Below, piece by piece: positions 24,116 through 36,985 of a DNA stretch of 64,000 bases (its first letter is position 1; each line of letters opens with the position of its first letter). A program made the position numbers and the translations under genes. The stretch comes from Paragordius varius (lineage: Eukaryota; Nematomorpha): contig OZ176055.1 in assembly GCA_964247055.1 (NCBI GenBank), positions 4,898,001 through 4,962,000 of the forward strand. The letters run 5' to 3'. The notes under the pieces were generated by a model, which was not told the DNA's origin, did no database searches, and was given only the letters and a program-made list of their open reading frames with translations.

Positions 24116-24284
24116 TTTTGACATTCTCTTAGGAAGTATACATCAAACTATACAGATAGTTTGACAAACTCTTTCATATCCAATTTTGACATAAATCAAT
24201 GTACAAAATCAGCATGTGTATCATTACATAAACTAGACTTTGCAATAAAAAATCGGCTCTTAGTCACCGCTAGATAAAATACTG
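24116..24284 (+). repeat. Satellite monomer type C, 169 bp (example)
   Basis: Begins TTTTGACATTCTCTTAGGAAG and ends CCGCTAGATAAAATACTG. It carries the dyad at 24,144-24,163, where arms CAAACTAT and ATAGTTTG flank ACAG, and a second dyad AGTTTG-A-CAAACT at 24,158-24,170. The middle carries AATCAATGTACAAAATCAGC. Type C is the most common full-length monomer and comes in sub-variants differing at single bases. Examples are TCATTACATAAAC versus TCATTACAAAAAC, TAGTCACC versus TAGCCACC, and AAATCAGC versus AAATGGGC. These variants mark larger blocks. Confidence 0.95.
24144..24170. repeat. Twin dyad in type C monomer (example)
   Basis: CAAACTATACAGATAGTTTG is a perfect inverted repeat (8-bp arms, 4-base loop). 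Its right arm overlaps a second dyad, AGTTTG-A-CAAACT. The middle arm can thus pair with either neighbour. The pattern is preserved in nearly all full C monomers, is damaged in type A and is absent from type B. It may be a protein-binding site or hairpin. No known binding consensus was matched. Confidence 0.8.
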
Positions 24285-24453
24285 TTTTTACATTCTCTTA
24301 GTAAGATTGCATCAAACTATACAGAGAGTTTAACAAACTGTTTCATATTCGATTTATACCGATAATTAAATTAAAATCATGATGCATATCATAACATTAA
24401 CTAGACTTTGCAATTAAAAATCGGCTCTTAGTCACCGCTCGATAAAATTACTA
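24285..24453 (+). repeat. Satellite monomer type A, 169 bp (example)
   Basis: Same length and same ends as type C, so a sister monomer. It is recognised by AGTAAGATTGCATCAAAC, by ACAGAGAGTTTAAC where type C has the palindromic ACAGATAGTTTGAC, and by a diverged centre, ATACCGATAATTAAATTAAA then ATCATGATGCATATC. It ends CCGCTCGATAAAATTACTA. A sub-variant has GATTGAATC and a TTTTTACCG centre. It is usually followed by type B. Confidence 0.95.
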
Positions 24454-24570
24454 TTTTTACATTTCTCTTGTAAGTCTGCATTAATCACAGATAATATGAC
24501 ATGCGTATCATTACAGAATTAAACTTTGGAATTAAATATCGGAGATTAGTCACGGTTAAACCATTTAGTG
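24454..24570 (+). repeat. Satellite monomer type B, 117 bp (example)
   Basis: Starts with the same head as the other monomers (TTTTTACATTTCTCTTGTAAG) and ends ACCATTTAGTG. It is about 52 bp shorter because the dyad region and part of the centre are missing: CTGCATTAATCACAGATAAT runs directly into GACATGCGTATCATTACAG. Two main versions are intermixed, one with CGGAGATTAGTCAC and one with CGGATATTAGACACCGTTGG. Type B is best read as an internally deleted 169-bp monomer. Its last eight bases, ATTTAGTG, are where the hAT inserted. Confidence 0.93.
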
Positions 24571-24994
24571 TTTTGACATTCTCTTAGGAAGTATACATCA
24601 AACTATACAGATAGTTTGACAAACTCTTTCATATCCAATTTTGACATAAATCAATGTACAAAACAGCATACATTTCTTTTGGTAAGACTGCATTAATCAC
24701 AAATAATATGACATGCGTATCATTACAAAATTAAACTTTGGAATTAAATATCGGATATTAGACACCGTTGGACCATTTAGTGTTTTGACATTCTCTTAGT
24801 AAGTTTACATCAAACTATACAGATAGTTTGACAAACTCTTTCATATCCAATTTTGACATAAATCAATGTACAAAACAGCATACATTTCTTTTGGTAAGAC
24901 TGCATTAATCACAAATAATATGACATGCGTATCATTACAAAATTAAACTTTGGAATTAAATATCGGATATTAGACACCGTTGGACCATTTAGTG
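24571..24994 (+). repeat. Tandem pair of 212-bp short C-B dimers
   Basis: Two consecutive units of 212 bp (24,571-24,782 and 24,783-24,994). Each is a shortened C monomer fused to a B. In the shortened C the sequence jumps from ACAAAACAGCA to TACATTTCTTTTGG, removing about 70 bp. Single or paired units of this kind recur through the array (for example around 11,450-11,880, 17,115-17,540 and 53,505-53,930). Differences of about 210 bp between otherwise matching blocks come from gain or loss of one such dimer. Confidence 0.85.
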
Positions 24995-26234
24995 TTTTGA
25001 CATTCTCTTAGTAAGTTTACATCAAACTATACAGATAGTTTGACAAACTCTTTCATATCCAATTTTGACATAAATCAATGTACAAAATCAGCATGTGTAT
25101 CATTACAAAAACTCGACTTTGCGATTAAAAATCGGCTCTTAGCCACCGCTAGATAAAATTATTATTTTTACATTTCTTTTGGTAAGACTGCATTAATCAC
25201 AAATAATATGACATGCGTATCATTACAGAATTAAACTTTGGAATTAAATATCGGATATTAGACACCGTTGGATCATTTAGTGTTTTAACATTCTCTTAGG
25301 AAGTATACATCAAACTATACAGATAGTTTGACAAACTCTTTCATATCCAATTTTAGCATAAATCAATGTATATCAGCATGTGTATCATTACATAAACTCG
25401 ACGTTGCGATTAAAAATCGGCTCTTAGCCACCGCTAAATAAAATTATTATTTTTACATTTCTTTTGGTAAGACTGCATTAATCACAGATAATATGACATG
25501 CGTATCATTACAAAATTAAACTTTGGAATTAAATATCGGATATTAGTCACTGTTAAACCATTTAGTGTTTTGACATTCTCTTAGGAAGTATACATCAAAC
25601 TATACAGATAGTTTAACAAACTGTTTCATATTCGATTTTTACCGATAATTAAATTAAAATCATGATGCATATCATAACATTAACTGGACTTTGCAATTAA
25701 AAATCGGCTCTTAGTCACCGCTCGATAAAATTACTATTTTTACATTTCTCTTGTAAGTCTGCATTAATCACAGATAATATGACATGCGTATCATTACAGA
25801 ATTAAACTTTGGAATTAAATATTGGAGATTAGTCACGGTTAAACCATTTAGTGTTTTGACATTCTCTTAGGAAGTATACATCAAACTATACAGATAGTTT
25901 GACAAACTCTTTCATATCCAATTTTGACATAAATCAATGTACAAAACAGCATACATTTCTTTTGGTAAGACTGCATTAATCACAAATAATATGACATGCG
26001 TATCATTACAAAATTAAACTTTGGAATTAAATATCGGATATTAGACACCGTTGGACCATTTAGTGTTTTGACATTCTCTTAGTAAGTTTACATCAAACTA
26101 TACAGATAGTTTGACAAACTCTTTCATATCCAATTTTGACATAAATTAATGTACAAAATCAGCATGTGTATCATTACATAAACTAGACTTTGCGATTAAA
26201 AATCGGCTCTTAGTCACCGCTAGATAAAATTACT

Positions 26235-26428
26235 ATTTTTACATTTTTCTTGGTAAGACTGCATCGTTACAGCAATTAAACTTTACAATTGTAAAAAGCG
26301 AAAAGGAATTTATTATTGCATATTGCATTATATATAGTTTTAAGACAAGGTTGCATTTTTGCATTAGGTTAAATATTACAATATTTAGATGAAAGAAGTC
26401 ACAACAAAGTTATATATTTGCATAAGGT
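26235..26428 (+). repeat. Module D, truncated form, 194 bp (example)
   Basis: Identical to the first half of the full module through TTTGCATAAGGT, then joined directly to AATCAATGTACAAAATCAGC, which is the middle of a C monomer. The rest of D and the first about 77 bp of C are absent. The same junction is found in 22 copies: about 8,311; 10,441; 13,131; 14,721; 16,101; 18,801; 20,181; 26,261; 27,641; 33,531; 36,201; 37,230; 39,111; 42,850; 47,341; 49,480; 50,190; 51,570; 55,190; 56,580; 62,470; 63,490. It therefore arose once and was then amplified inside larger blocks. Confidence 0.9.
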
Positions 26429-29291
26429 AATCAATGTACAAAATCAGCATGTGTATCATTACATAAACTAGACTTTGCAATTAAAAATAGGCTCTTAGTC
26501 ACCGCTAGATAAAATACTGTTTTTACATTCTCTTAGTAAGATTGAATCAAACTATACAGAGAGTTTAACAAACTGTTTCATATTCAATTTTTACCGATAA
26601 TTAAATTAAAATCATGATGCATATCATAACATTAACTAGACTTTGCAATTAAAAATCGGCTCTTAGTCACCGCTCGATAAAATTACTATTTTTACATTTC
26701 TCTTGTAAGTCTGCATTAATCACAGATAATATGACATGCGTATCATTACAGAATTAAACTTTGGAATTAAATATCGGATATTAGACACCGTTGGACCATT
26801 TAGTGTTTTGACATTCTCTTAGGAAGTATACATCAAACTATACAGATAGTTTGACAAACTCTTTCATATCCAATTTTGACAAAAATCAATGTACAAAATG
26901 GGCATGTGTATCATTACATAAACTCGACTTTGCGATTAAAAATCGGCTCTTAGCCACCGCTAGATAAAATTATATTTTTACATTTCTTTTGGTAAGACTG
27001 CATTAATCACAAATAATATGACATGCGTATCATTACAAAATTAAACTTTGGAATTAAATATCGGATATTAGACACACAAATAATATGACATGCGTATCTT
27101 TACAGAATTAAAGTTTGGAATTAAATATCGGATTTTAGTCACCGTTAAACCATTTAGTGTTTTGACATTCTCTTAGGAAGTATACATCAAACTATACAGA
27201 TAGTTTGACAAACTCTTTCATATCCAATTTTGACATAAATCAATGTACAAAATCAGCATGTGTATCATTACATAAACTAGACTTTGCGATTAAAAATCGG
27301 CTCTTAGCTACCGCTAGATAAAATTATTATTTTTACATTTCTTTTGGTAAGACTGCATTAATCACAGATAATATGACATGCGTATCATTACAAAATTAAA
27401 CTTTGGAATTAAATATCGGATATTAGTCGCCGTTAAACCATTTAGTGTTTTGACATTCTCTTAGGAAGTATACATCAAACTATACAGATAGTTTGACAAA
27501 CTCTTTCATATCCAATTTTGACATAAATCAATGTACAAAATCAGCATGTGTATCATTACATAAACTAGACTTTGCGATTAAAAATCGGCTCTTAGTCACC
27601 GCTAGATAAAATTACTATTTTTACATTTTTCTTGGTAAGACTGCATCGTTACAGCAATTAAACTTTACAATTGTAAAAAGCGAAAAGGAATTTATTATTG
27701 CATATTGCATTATATATAGTTTTAAGACAAGGTTGCATTTTTGCATTAGGTTAAATATTACAATATTTAGATGAAAGAAGTCACAACAAAGTTATATATT
27801 TGCATAAGGTAATCAATGTACAAAATCAGCATGTGTATCATTACATAAACTAGACTTTGCAATTAAAAATAGGCTCTTAGTCACCGCTAGATAAAATACT
27901 GTTTTTACATTCTCTTAGTAAGATTGCATCAAACTATACAGAGAGTTTAACAAACTGTTTCATATTCGATTTATACCGATAATTAAATTAAAATCATGAT
28001 GCATATCATAACATTAACTAGACTTTGCAATTAAAAATCGGCTCTTAGTCACCGCTCGATAAAATTACTATTTTTACATTTCTCTTGTAAGTCTGCATTA
28101 ATCACAGATAATATGACATGCGTATCATTACAGAATTAAACTTTGGAATTAAATATCGGAGATTAGTCACCGTTAAACCATTTAGTGTTTTGACATTCTC
28201 TTAGGAAGTATACATCAAACTATACAGATAGTTTGACAAACTCTTTCATATCCAATTTTGACATAAATCAATGTACAAAATCAGCATGTGTATCATTACA
28301 TAAACTAGACTTTGCAATAAAAAATCGGCTCTTAGTCACCGCTAGATAAAATACTGTTTTTACATTCTCTTAGTAAGATTGCATCAAACTATACAGAGAG
28401 TTTAACAAACTGTTTCATATTCGATTTATACCGATAATTAAATTAAAATCATGATGCATATCATAACATTAACTAGACTTTGCAATTAAAAATCGGCTCT
28501 TAGTCACCGCTCGATAAAATTACTATTTTTACATTTCTCTTGTAAGTCTGCATTAATCACAGATAATATGACATGCGTATCATTACAGAATTAAACTTTG
28601 GAATTAAATATCGGAGATTAGTCACGGTTAAACCATTTAGTGTTTTGACATTCTCTTAGGAAGTATACATCAAACTCTTTCATATCCAATTTTGACATAA
28701 ATCAATGTACAAAACAGCATACATTTCTTTTGGTAAGACTGCATTAATCAGAAATAATATGACATGCGTATCATTACAAAATTAAATTTTGGAATTAAAT
28801 ATCGGATATTAGACACCGTTGGACCATTTAGTGTTTTGACATTCTCTTAGTAAGTTTACATCAAACTATACAGATAGTTTGACAAACTCTTTCATATCCA
28901 ATTTTGACATAAATCAATGTACAAAATCAGCATGTGTATCATTACAAAAACTCGACTTTGCGATTAAAAATCGGCTCTTAGCCACCGCTAGATAAAATTA
29001 TTATTTTTACATTTCTTTTGGTAAGACTGCATTAATCACAAAAAATATGACATGCGTATCTTTACAGAATTAAAGTTTGGAATTAAATATCGGATATTAG
29101 TCACCGTTAAACCATTTAGTGTTTTGACATTCTCTTAGGAAGTATACATCAAACTATACAGATAGTTTGACAAACTCTTTCATATCCAATTTTGACATAA
29201 ATCAATGTACAAAATCAGCATGTGTATCATTACATAAACTAGACTTTGCGATTAAAAATCGGCTCTTAGTCACCGCTAGATAAAATTACTA

Positions 29292-29692
29292 TTTTTACAT
29301 TTTTCTTGGTAAGACTGCATCGTTACAGCAATTAAACTTTACAATTGTAAAAAGCGAAAAGGAATTTATTATTGCATATTGCATTATATATAGTTTTAAG
29401 ACAAGGTTGCATTTTTGCATTAGGTTAAATATTACAATATTTAGATGAAAGAAGTCACAACAAAGTTATATATTTGCATAAGGTTCAATATTACAGTATT
29501 TAGGTGAAAGCATTCACAACCAAGATAATATACTTTTTTAGCGTAACAAGGACAAAGGTGTATTATGCACTAAGGTAAGAGAGAATAATATTATATTTTC
29601 ATAAGTTAACTATTATAAGGTCATTGAGTTAAGTTAACAAAAACAATTAAGTTATATAACATGTCCCCGCTGACAAAATAGTGTTTTGACAT
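29292..29692 (+). repeat. Module D, full form, 401 bp (example)
   Basis: The first about 55 bp is a B-like monomer head with a small deletion (CTGCAT joined to CGTTACAGCAATTAAACTTT). The last about 25 bp (GTCCCCGCTGACAAAATAGTG) aligns with a B tail. Between them lie about 300 bp unrelated to the monomers, bounded by ACAATT at 29,341-29,346 and 29,643-29,648. The insert holds an imperfect 59-bp tandem duplication starting at TTTGCAT 29,414 and 29,473. Thirteen full copies were counted: about 4,150; 5,230; 6,360; 29,320; 31,900; 34,560; 38,260; 40,140; 41,210; 43,590; 44,945; 58,250; 60,830. Each is followed by a C monomer with AGTAAGAGTACATC. No ORF is present. Confidence 0.9.
29414..29531 (+). 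repeat. Imperfect 59-bp tandem repeat inside module D
   Basis: TTTGCATTAGGTTAAATATT at 29,414 and TTTGCATAAGGTTCAATATT at 29,473 begin two diverged copies of a 59-bp unit. Both continue with ACA/GTATTTAG/GATGAAAG and CACAAC. The truncated D modules end inside the second copy's start (GCATAAGGT), so only full D modules keep both. Confidence 0.75.
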
Positions 29693-31649
29693 TCTCTTAG
29701 TAAGAGTACATCAAACTATACAGATAGTTTGACAAACTCTTTCATATCCGATTTTGACAAAGATATTGTAAATCAATGTACAAAATAAGCATGTGTATCA
29801 TTACATAAACTAGACTTTGCGATTAGAAATCGGCTCTTAGTCACCGCTCGATATACTTAGTAATTTTATATTTCTCTTGTAAGACTGCATTAATCACAGA
29901 TAATATGACATGCGTATCATTACAGAATTAAACTTTGGAATTAAATATCGGATATTAGACACCGTTGGATCATTTAGTGTTTTAACATTCTCTTAGGAAG
30001 TATACATCAAACTATACAGATAGTTTGACAAACTCTTTCATATCCAATTTTAGCATAAATCAATGTATATCAGCATGTGTATCATTACATAAACTCGACG
30101 TTGCGATTAAAAATCGGCTCTTAGCCACCGCTAAATAAAATTATTATTTTTACATTTCTTTTGGTAAGACTGCATTAATCACAGATAATATGACATGCGT
30201 ATCATTACAAAATTAAACTTTGGAATTAAATATCGGATATTAGTCACTGTTAAACCATTTAGTGTTTTGACATTCTCTTAGGAAGTATACATCAAACTAT
30301 ACAGATAGTTTAACAAACTGTTTCATATTCGATTTTTACCGATAATTAAATTAAAATCATGATGCATATCATAACATTAACTGGACTTTGCAATTAAAAA
30401 TCGGCTCTTAGTCACCGCTCGATAAAATTACTATTTTTACATTTCTCTTGTAAGTCTGCATTAATCACAGATAATATGACATGCGTATCATTACAGAATT
30501 AAACTTTGGAATTAAATATTGGAGATTAGTCACGGTTAAACCATTTAGTGTTTTGACATTCTCTTAGGAAGTATACATCAAACTATACAGATAGTTTGAC
30601 AAACTCTTTCATATCCAATTTTGACATAAATCAATGTACAAAACAGCATACATTTCTTTTGGTAAGACTGCATTAATCACAAATAATATGACATGCGTAT
30701 CATTACAGAATTAAACTTTGGAATTAAATATCGGAGATTAGTCACCGTTAAACCATTTAGTGTTTTGACATTCTCTTAGGAAGTATACATCAAACTATAC
30801 AGATAGTTTGACAAACTCTTTCATATCCAATTTTGACATAAATCAATGTACAAAATCAGCATGTGTATCATTACATAAACTAGACTTTGCAATAAAAAAT
30901 CGGCTCTTAGTCACCGCTAGATAAAATACTGTTTTTACATTCTCTTAGTATGATTGCATCAAACTATACAGAGAGTTTAACAAACTGTTTCATATTCGAT
31001 TTATACCGATAATTAAATTAAAATCATGATGCATATCATAACATTAACTAGACTTTGCAATTAAAAATCGGCTCTTAGTCACCGCTTGATAAAATTACTA
31101 TTTTTACATTTCTCTTGTAAGTCTGCATTAATCACAGATAATATGACATGCGTATCATTACAGAATTAAACTTTGGAATTAAATATCGGAGATTAGTCAC
31201 GGTTAAACCATTTAGTGTTTTGACATTCTCTTAGGAAGTATACATCAAACTCTTTCATATCCAATTTTGACATAAATCAATGTACAAAACAGCATACATT
31301 TCTATTGGTAAGACTGCATTAATCACAAATAATATGACATGCGTATCATTACAAAATTAAATTTTGGAATTAAATATCGGATATTAGACACCGTTGGACC
31401 ATTTAGTGTTTTGACATTCTCTTAGTAAGTTTACATCAAACTATACAGATAGTTTGACAAACTCTTTCATATCCAATTTTGACATAAATCAATGTACAAA
31501 ATCAGCATGTGTATCATTACAAAAACTCGACTTTGCGATTAAAAATCGGCTCTTAGCCACCGCTAGATAAAATTATTATTTTTACATTTCTTTTGGTAAG
31601 ACTGCATTAATCACAAATAATATGACATGCGTATCTTTACAGAATTAAA

Positions 31650-34600
31650 GTTTGGAATTAAATATCGGATATTAGTCACCGTTAAACCATTTAGTGTTTT
31701 GACATTCTCTTAGAAAGTATACATCAAACTATACAGATAGTTTGACAAACTCTTTCATATCCAATTTTGACATAAATCAATGTACAAAATCAGCATGTGT
31801 ATCATTACATAAACTAGACTTTGCGATTAAAAATCGGCTCTTAGTCACCGCTAGATAAAATTACTATTTTTACATTTTTCTTGGTAAAACTGCATCGTTA
31901 CAGCAATTAAACTTTACAATTGTAAAAAGCGAAAAGGAATTTATTATTGCATATTGCATTATATATAGTTTTAAGACAAGGTTGCATTTTTGCATTAGGT
32001 TAAATATTACAATATTTAGATGAAAGAAGTCACAACAAAGTTAGATATTTGCATAATGTTCAATATTACAGTATTTAGGTGAAAGCATTAACAACCAAGA
32101 TAATATACTTTTTTAGCGTAACAAGGACAAAGGTGTATTATGCACTAAGGTAAGAGAGAATAATATTATATTTTCATAAGTTAACTATTATAAGGTCATT
32201 GAGTTAAGTTAACAAAAACAATTAAGTTATATAACATGTCCCCGCTGACAAAATAGTGTTTTGACATTCTCTTAGTAAGAGTACATCAAACTATACAGAT
32301 AGTTTGACAAACTCTTTCATATCCGATTTTGACAAAGATATTGTAAATCAATGTACAAAATAAGCATGTGTATCATTACATAAACTAGACTTTGCGATTA
32401 GAAATCGGCTCTTAGTCACCGCTCGATATACTTAGTAATTTTATATTTCTCTTGTAAGACTGCATTAATCACAGATAATATGACATGCGTATCATTACAG
32501 AATTAAACTTTGGAATTAAATATCGGATATTAGACACCGTTGGATCACTTAGTGTTTTAACATTCTCTTAGGAAGTATACATCAAACTATACAGATAGTT
32601 TGACAAACTCTTTCATATCCAATTTTAGCATAAATCAATGTATATCAGCATGTGTATCATTACATAAACTCGACGTTGCGATTAAAAATCGGCTCTTAGC
32701 CACCGCTAAATAAAATTATTATTTTTATATTTCTTTTGGTAAGACTGCATTAATCACAGATAATATGACATGCGTATCATTACAAAATTAAACTTTGGAA
32801 TTAAATATCGGATATTAGTCACTGTTAAACCATTTAGTGTTTTGACATTCTCTTAGGAAGTATACATCAAACTATACAGATAGTTTAACAAACTGTTTCT
32901 TATTCGATTTTTACCGATAATTAAATTAAAATCATGATGCATATCATAACATTAACTGGACTTTGCAATTAAAAATCGGCTCTTAGTCACCGCTCGATAA
33001 AATTACTATTTTTACATTTCTCTTGTAAGTCTGCATTAATCACAGATAATATGACATGCGTATCATTACAGAATTAAACTTTGGAATTAAATATTGGAGA
33101 TTAGTCACGGTTAAACCATTTAGTGTTTTGACATTCTCTTAGGAAGTATACATCAAACTATACAGATAGTTTGACAAACTCTTTCATATCCAATTTTGAC
33201 ATAAATCAATGTACAAAACAGCATACATTTCTTTTGGTAAGACTGCATTAATCACAAATAATATGACATGCGTATTATTACAAAATTAAACTTTGGAATT
33301 AAATATCGGATATTAGACACCGTTGGACCATTTAGTGTTTTGACATTCTCTTAGTAAGTTTACATCAAACTATACAGATAGTTTGACAAACTCTTTCATA
33401 TCCAATTTTGACATAAATTAATGTACAAAATCAGCATGTGTATCATTACATAAACTAGACTTTGCGATTAAAAATCGGCTCTTAGTCACCGCTAGATAAA
33501 ATTACTATTTTTACATTTTTCTTGGTAAGACTGCATCGTTACAGCAATTAAACTTTACAATTGTAAAAAGCGAAAAGGAATTTATTATTGCATATTGCAT
33601 TATATATAGTTTTAAGACAAGGTTGCATTTTTGCATTAGGTTAAATATTACAATATTTAGATGAAAGAAGTCACAACAAAGTTATATATTTGCATAAGGT
33701 AATCAATGTACAAAATCAGCATGTGTATCATTACATAAACTAGACTTTGCAATTAAAAATAGGCTCTTAGTCACCGCTAGATAAAATACTGTTTTTACAT
33801 TCTCTTAGTAAGATTGAATCAAACTATACAGAGAGTTTAACAAACTGTTTCATATTCAATTTTTACCGATAATTAAATTAAAATCATGATGCATATCATA
33901 ACATTAACTAGACTTTGCAATTAAAAATCGGCTCTTAGTCACCGCTCGATAAAATTACTATTTTTACATTTCTCTTGTAAGTCTGCATTAATCACAGATA
34001 ATATGACATGCGTATCATTACAGAAAAACTTTGGAATTAAATATCGGATATTAGACACCGTTGGACCATTTAGTGTTTTGACATTCTCTTAGGAAGTATA
34101 CATCAAACTATACAGATAGTTTGACAAACTCTTTCATATCCAATTTTGACATAAATCAATGTACAAAATCAGCATGTGTATCATTACATAAACTAGACTT
34201 TGCGATTAAAAATCGGCTCTTAGCTACCGCTAGATAAAATTATTATTTTTACATTTCTTTTGGTAAGACTGCATTAATCACAGATAATATGACATGCGTA
34301 TCATTACAAAATTAAACTTTGGAATTAAATATCGGATATTAGTCACCGTTAAACCATTTAGTGTTTTGACATTCTCTTAGAAAGTATACATCAAACTATA
34401 CAGATAGTTTGACAAACTCTTTCATATCCAATTTTGACATAAATCAATGTACAAAATCAGCATGTGTATCATTACATAAACTAGACTTTGCGATTAAAAA
34501 TCGGCTCTTAGTCACCGCTAGATAAAATTACTATTTTTACATTTTTCTTGGTAAAACTGCATCGTTACAGCAATTAAACTTTACAATTGTAAAAAGCGAA

Positions 34601-36985
34601 AAGGAATTTATTATTGCATATTGCATTATATATAGTTTTAAGACAAGGTTGCATTTTTGCATTAGGTTAAATATTACAATATTTAGATGAAAGAAGTCAC
34701 AACAAAGTTAGATATTTGCATAATGTTCAATATTACAGTATTTAGGTGAAAGCATTAACAACCAAGATAATATACTTTTTTAGCGTAACAAGGACAAAGG
34801 TGTATTATGCACTAAGGTAAGAGAGAATAATATTATATTTTCATAAGTTAACTATTATAAGGTCATTGAGTTAAGTTAACAAAAACAATTAAGTTATATA
34901 ACATGTCCCCGCTGACAAAATAGTGTTTTGACATTCTCTTAGTAAGAGTACATCAAACTATACAGATAGTTTGACAAACTCTTTCATATCCGATTTTGAC
35001 AAAGATATTGTAAATCAATGTACAAAATAAGCATGTGTATCATTACATAAACTAGACTTTGCGATTAGAAATCGGCTCTTAGTCACCGCTCGATATACTT
35101 AGTAATTTTATATTTCTCTTGTAAGACTGCATTAATCACAGATAATATGACATGCGTATCATTACAGAATTAAACTTTGGAATTAAATATCGGATATTAG
35201 ACACCGTTGGATCACTTAGTGTTTTAACATTCTCTTAGGAAGTATACATCAAACTATACAGATAGTTTGACAAACTCTTTCATATCCAATTTTAGCATAA
35301 ATCAATGTATATCAGCATGTGTATCATTACATAAACTCGACGTTGCGATTAAAAATCGGCTCTTAGCCACCGCTAAATAAAATTATTATTTTTATATTTC
35401 TTTTGGTAAGACTGCATTAATCACAGATAATATGACATGCGTATCATTACAAAATTAAACTTTGGAATTAAATATCGGATATTAGTCACTGTTAAACCAT
35501 TTAGTGTTTTGACATTCTCTTAGGAAGTATACATCAAACTATACAGATAGTTTAACAAACTGTTTCTTATTCGATTTTTACCGATAATTAAATTAAAATC
35601 ATGATGCATATCATAACATTAACTGGACTTTGCAATTAAAAATCGGCTCTTAGTCACCGCTCGATAAAATTACTATTTTTACATTTCTCTTGTAAGTCTG
35701 CATTAATCACAGATAATATGACATGCGTATCATTACAGAATTAAACTTTGGAATTAAATATTGGAGATTAGTCACGGTTAAACCATTTAGTGTTTTGACA
35801 TTCTCTTAGGAAGTATACATCAAACTATACAGATAGTTTGACAAACTCTTTCATATCCAATTTTGACATAAATCAATGTACAAAACAGCATACATTTCTT
35901 TTGGTAAGACTGCATTAATCACAAATAATATGACATGCGTATTATTACAAAATTAAACTTTGGAATTAAATATCGGATATTAGACACCGTTGGACCATTT
36001 AGTGTTTTGACATTCTCTTAGTAAGTTTACATCAAACTATACAGATAGTTTGACAAACTCTTTCATATCCAATTTTGACATAAATTAATGTACAAAATCA
36101 GCATGTGTATCATTACATAAACTAGACTTTGCGATTAAAAATCGGCTCTTAGTCACCGCTAGATAAAATTACTATTTTTACATTTTTCTTGGTAAGACTG
36201 CATCGTTACAGCAATTAAACTTTACAATTGTAAAAAGCGAAAAGGAATTTATTATTGCATATTGCATTATATATAGTTTTAAGACAAGGTTGCATTTTTG
36301 CATTAGGTTAAATATTACAATATTTAGATGAAAGAAGTCACAACAAAGTTATATATTTGCATAAGGTAATCAATGTACAAAATCAGCATGTGTATCATTA
36401 CATAAACTAGACTTTGCAATTAAAAATAGGCTCTTAGTCACCGCTAGATAAAATACTGTTTTTACATTCTCTTAGTAAGATTGAATCAAACTATACAGAG
36501 AGTTTAACAAACTGTTTCATATTCAATTTTTACCGATAATTAAATTAAAATCATGATGCATATCATAACATTAACTAGACTTTGCAATTAAAAATCGGCT
36601 CTTAGTCACCGCTCGATAAAATTACTATTTTTACATTTCTCTTGTAAGTCTGCATTAATCACAGATAATATGACATGCGTATCATTACAGAAAAACTTTG
36701 GAATTAAATATCGGATATTAGACACCGTTGGACCATTTAGTGTTTTGACATTCTCTTAGGAAGTATACATCAAACTATACAGATAGTTTGACAAACTCTT
36801 TCATATCCAATTTTGACATAAATCAATGTACAAAATCAGCATGTGTATCATTACATAAACTAGACTTTGCGATTAAAAATCGGCTCTTAGCTACCGCTAG
36901 ATAAAATTATTATTTTTACATTTCTTTTGGTAAGACTGCATTAATCACAGATAATATGACATGCGTATCATTACAAAATTAAACT
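31650..36985 (+). repeat. 2,667-bp tandem duplication
   Basis: Two adjacent units of 2,667 bp. Rare variants recur at this spacing: TTAGAAAGTATAC at about 31,710 and 34,377, CTTGGTAAAAC at 31,880 and 34,547, TTAGATATTTGCATAATG in the D module, and TTTCTTATTCG in an A monomer. The third position (37,041) has CTCTAAGGAAG instead, which marks the original right flank. Copy 2 of the large block (60.6-63.3 kb) has only one unit. Break ends fall in matching places in B monomers, as expected of unequal crossing over. Confidence 0.88.

Noticed and set aside
29292-29692. Module D as an LTR or retroelement fragment
   Set aside because: No terminal TG...CA, primer site or coding trace; its ends align to a satellite monomer instead.
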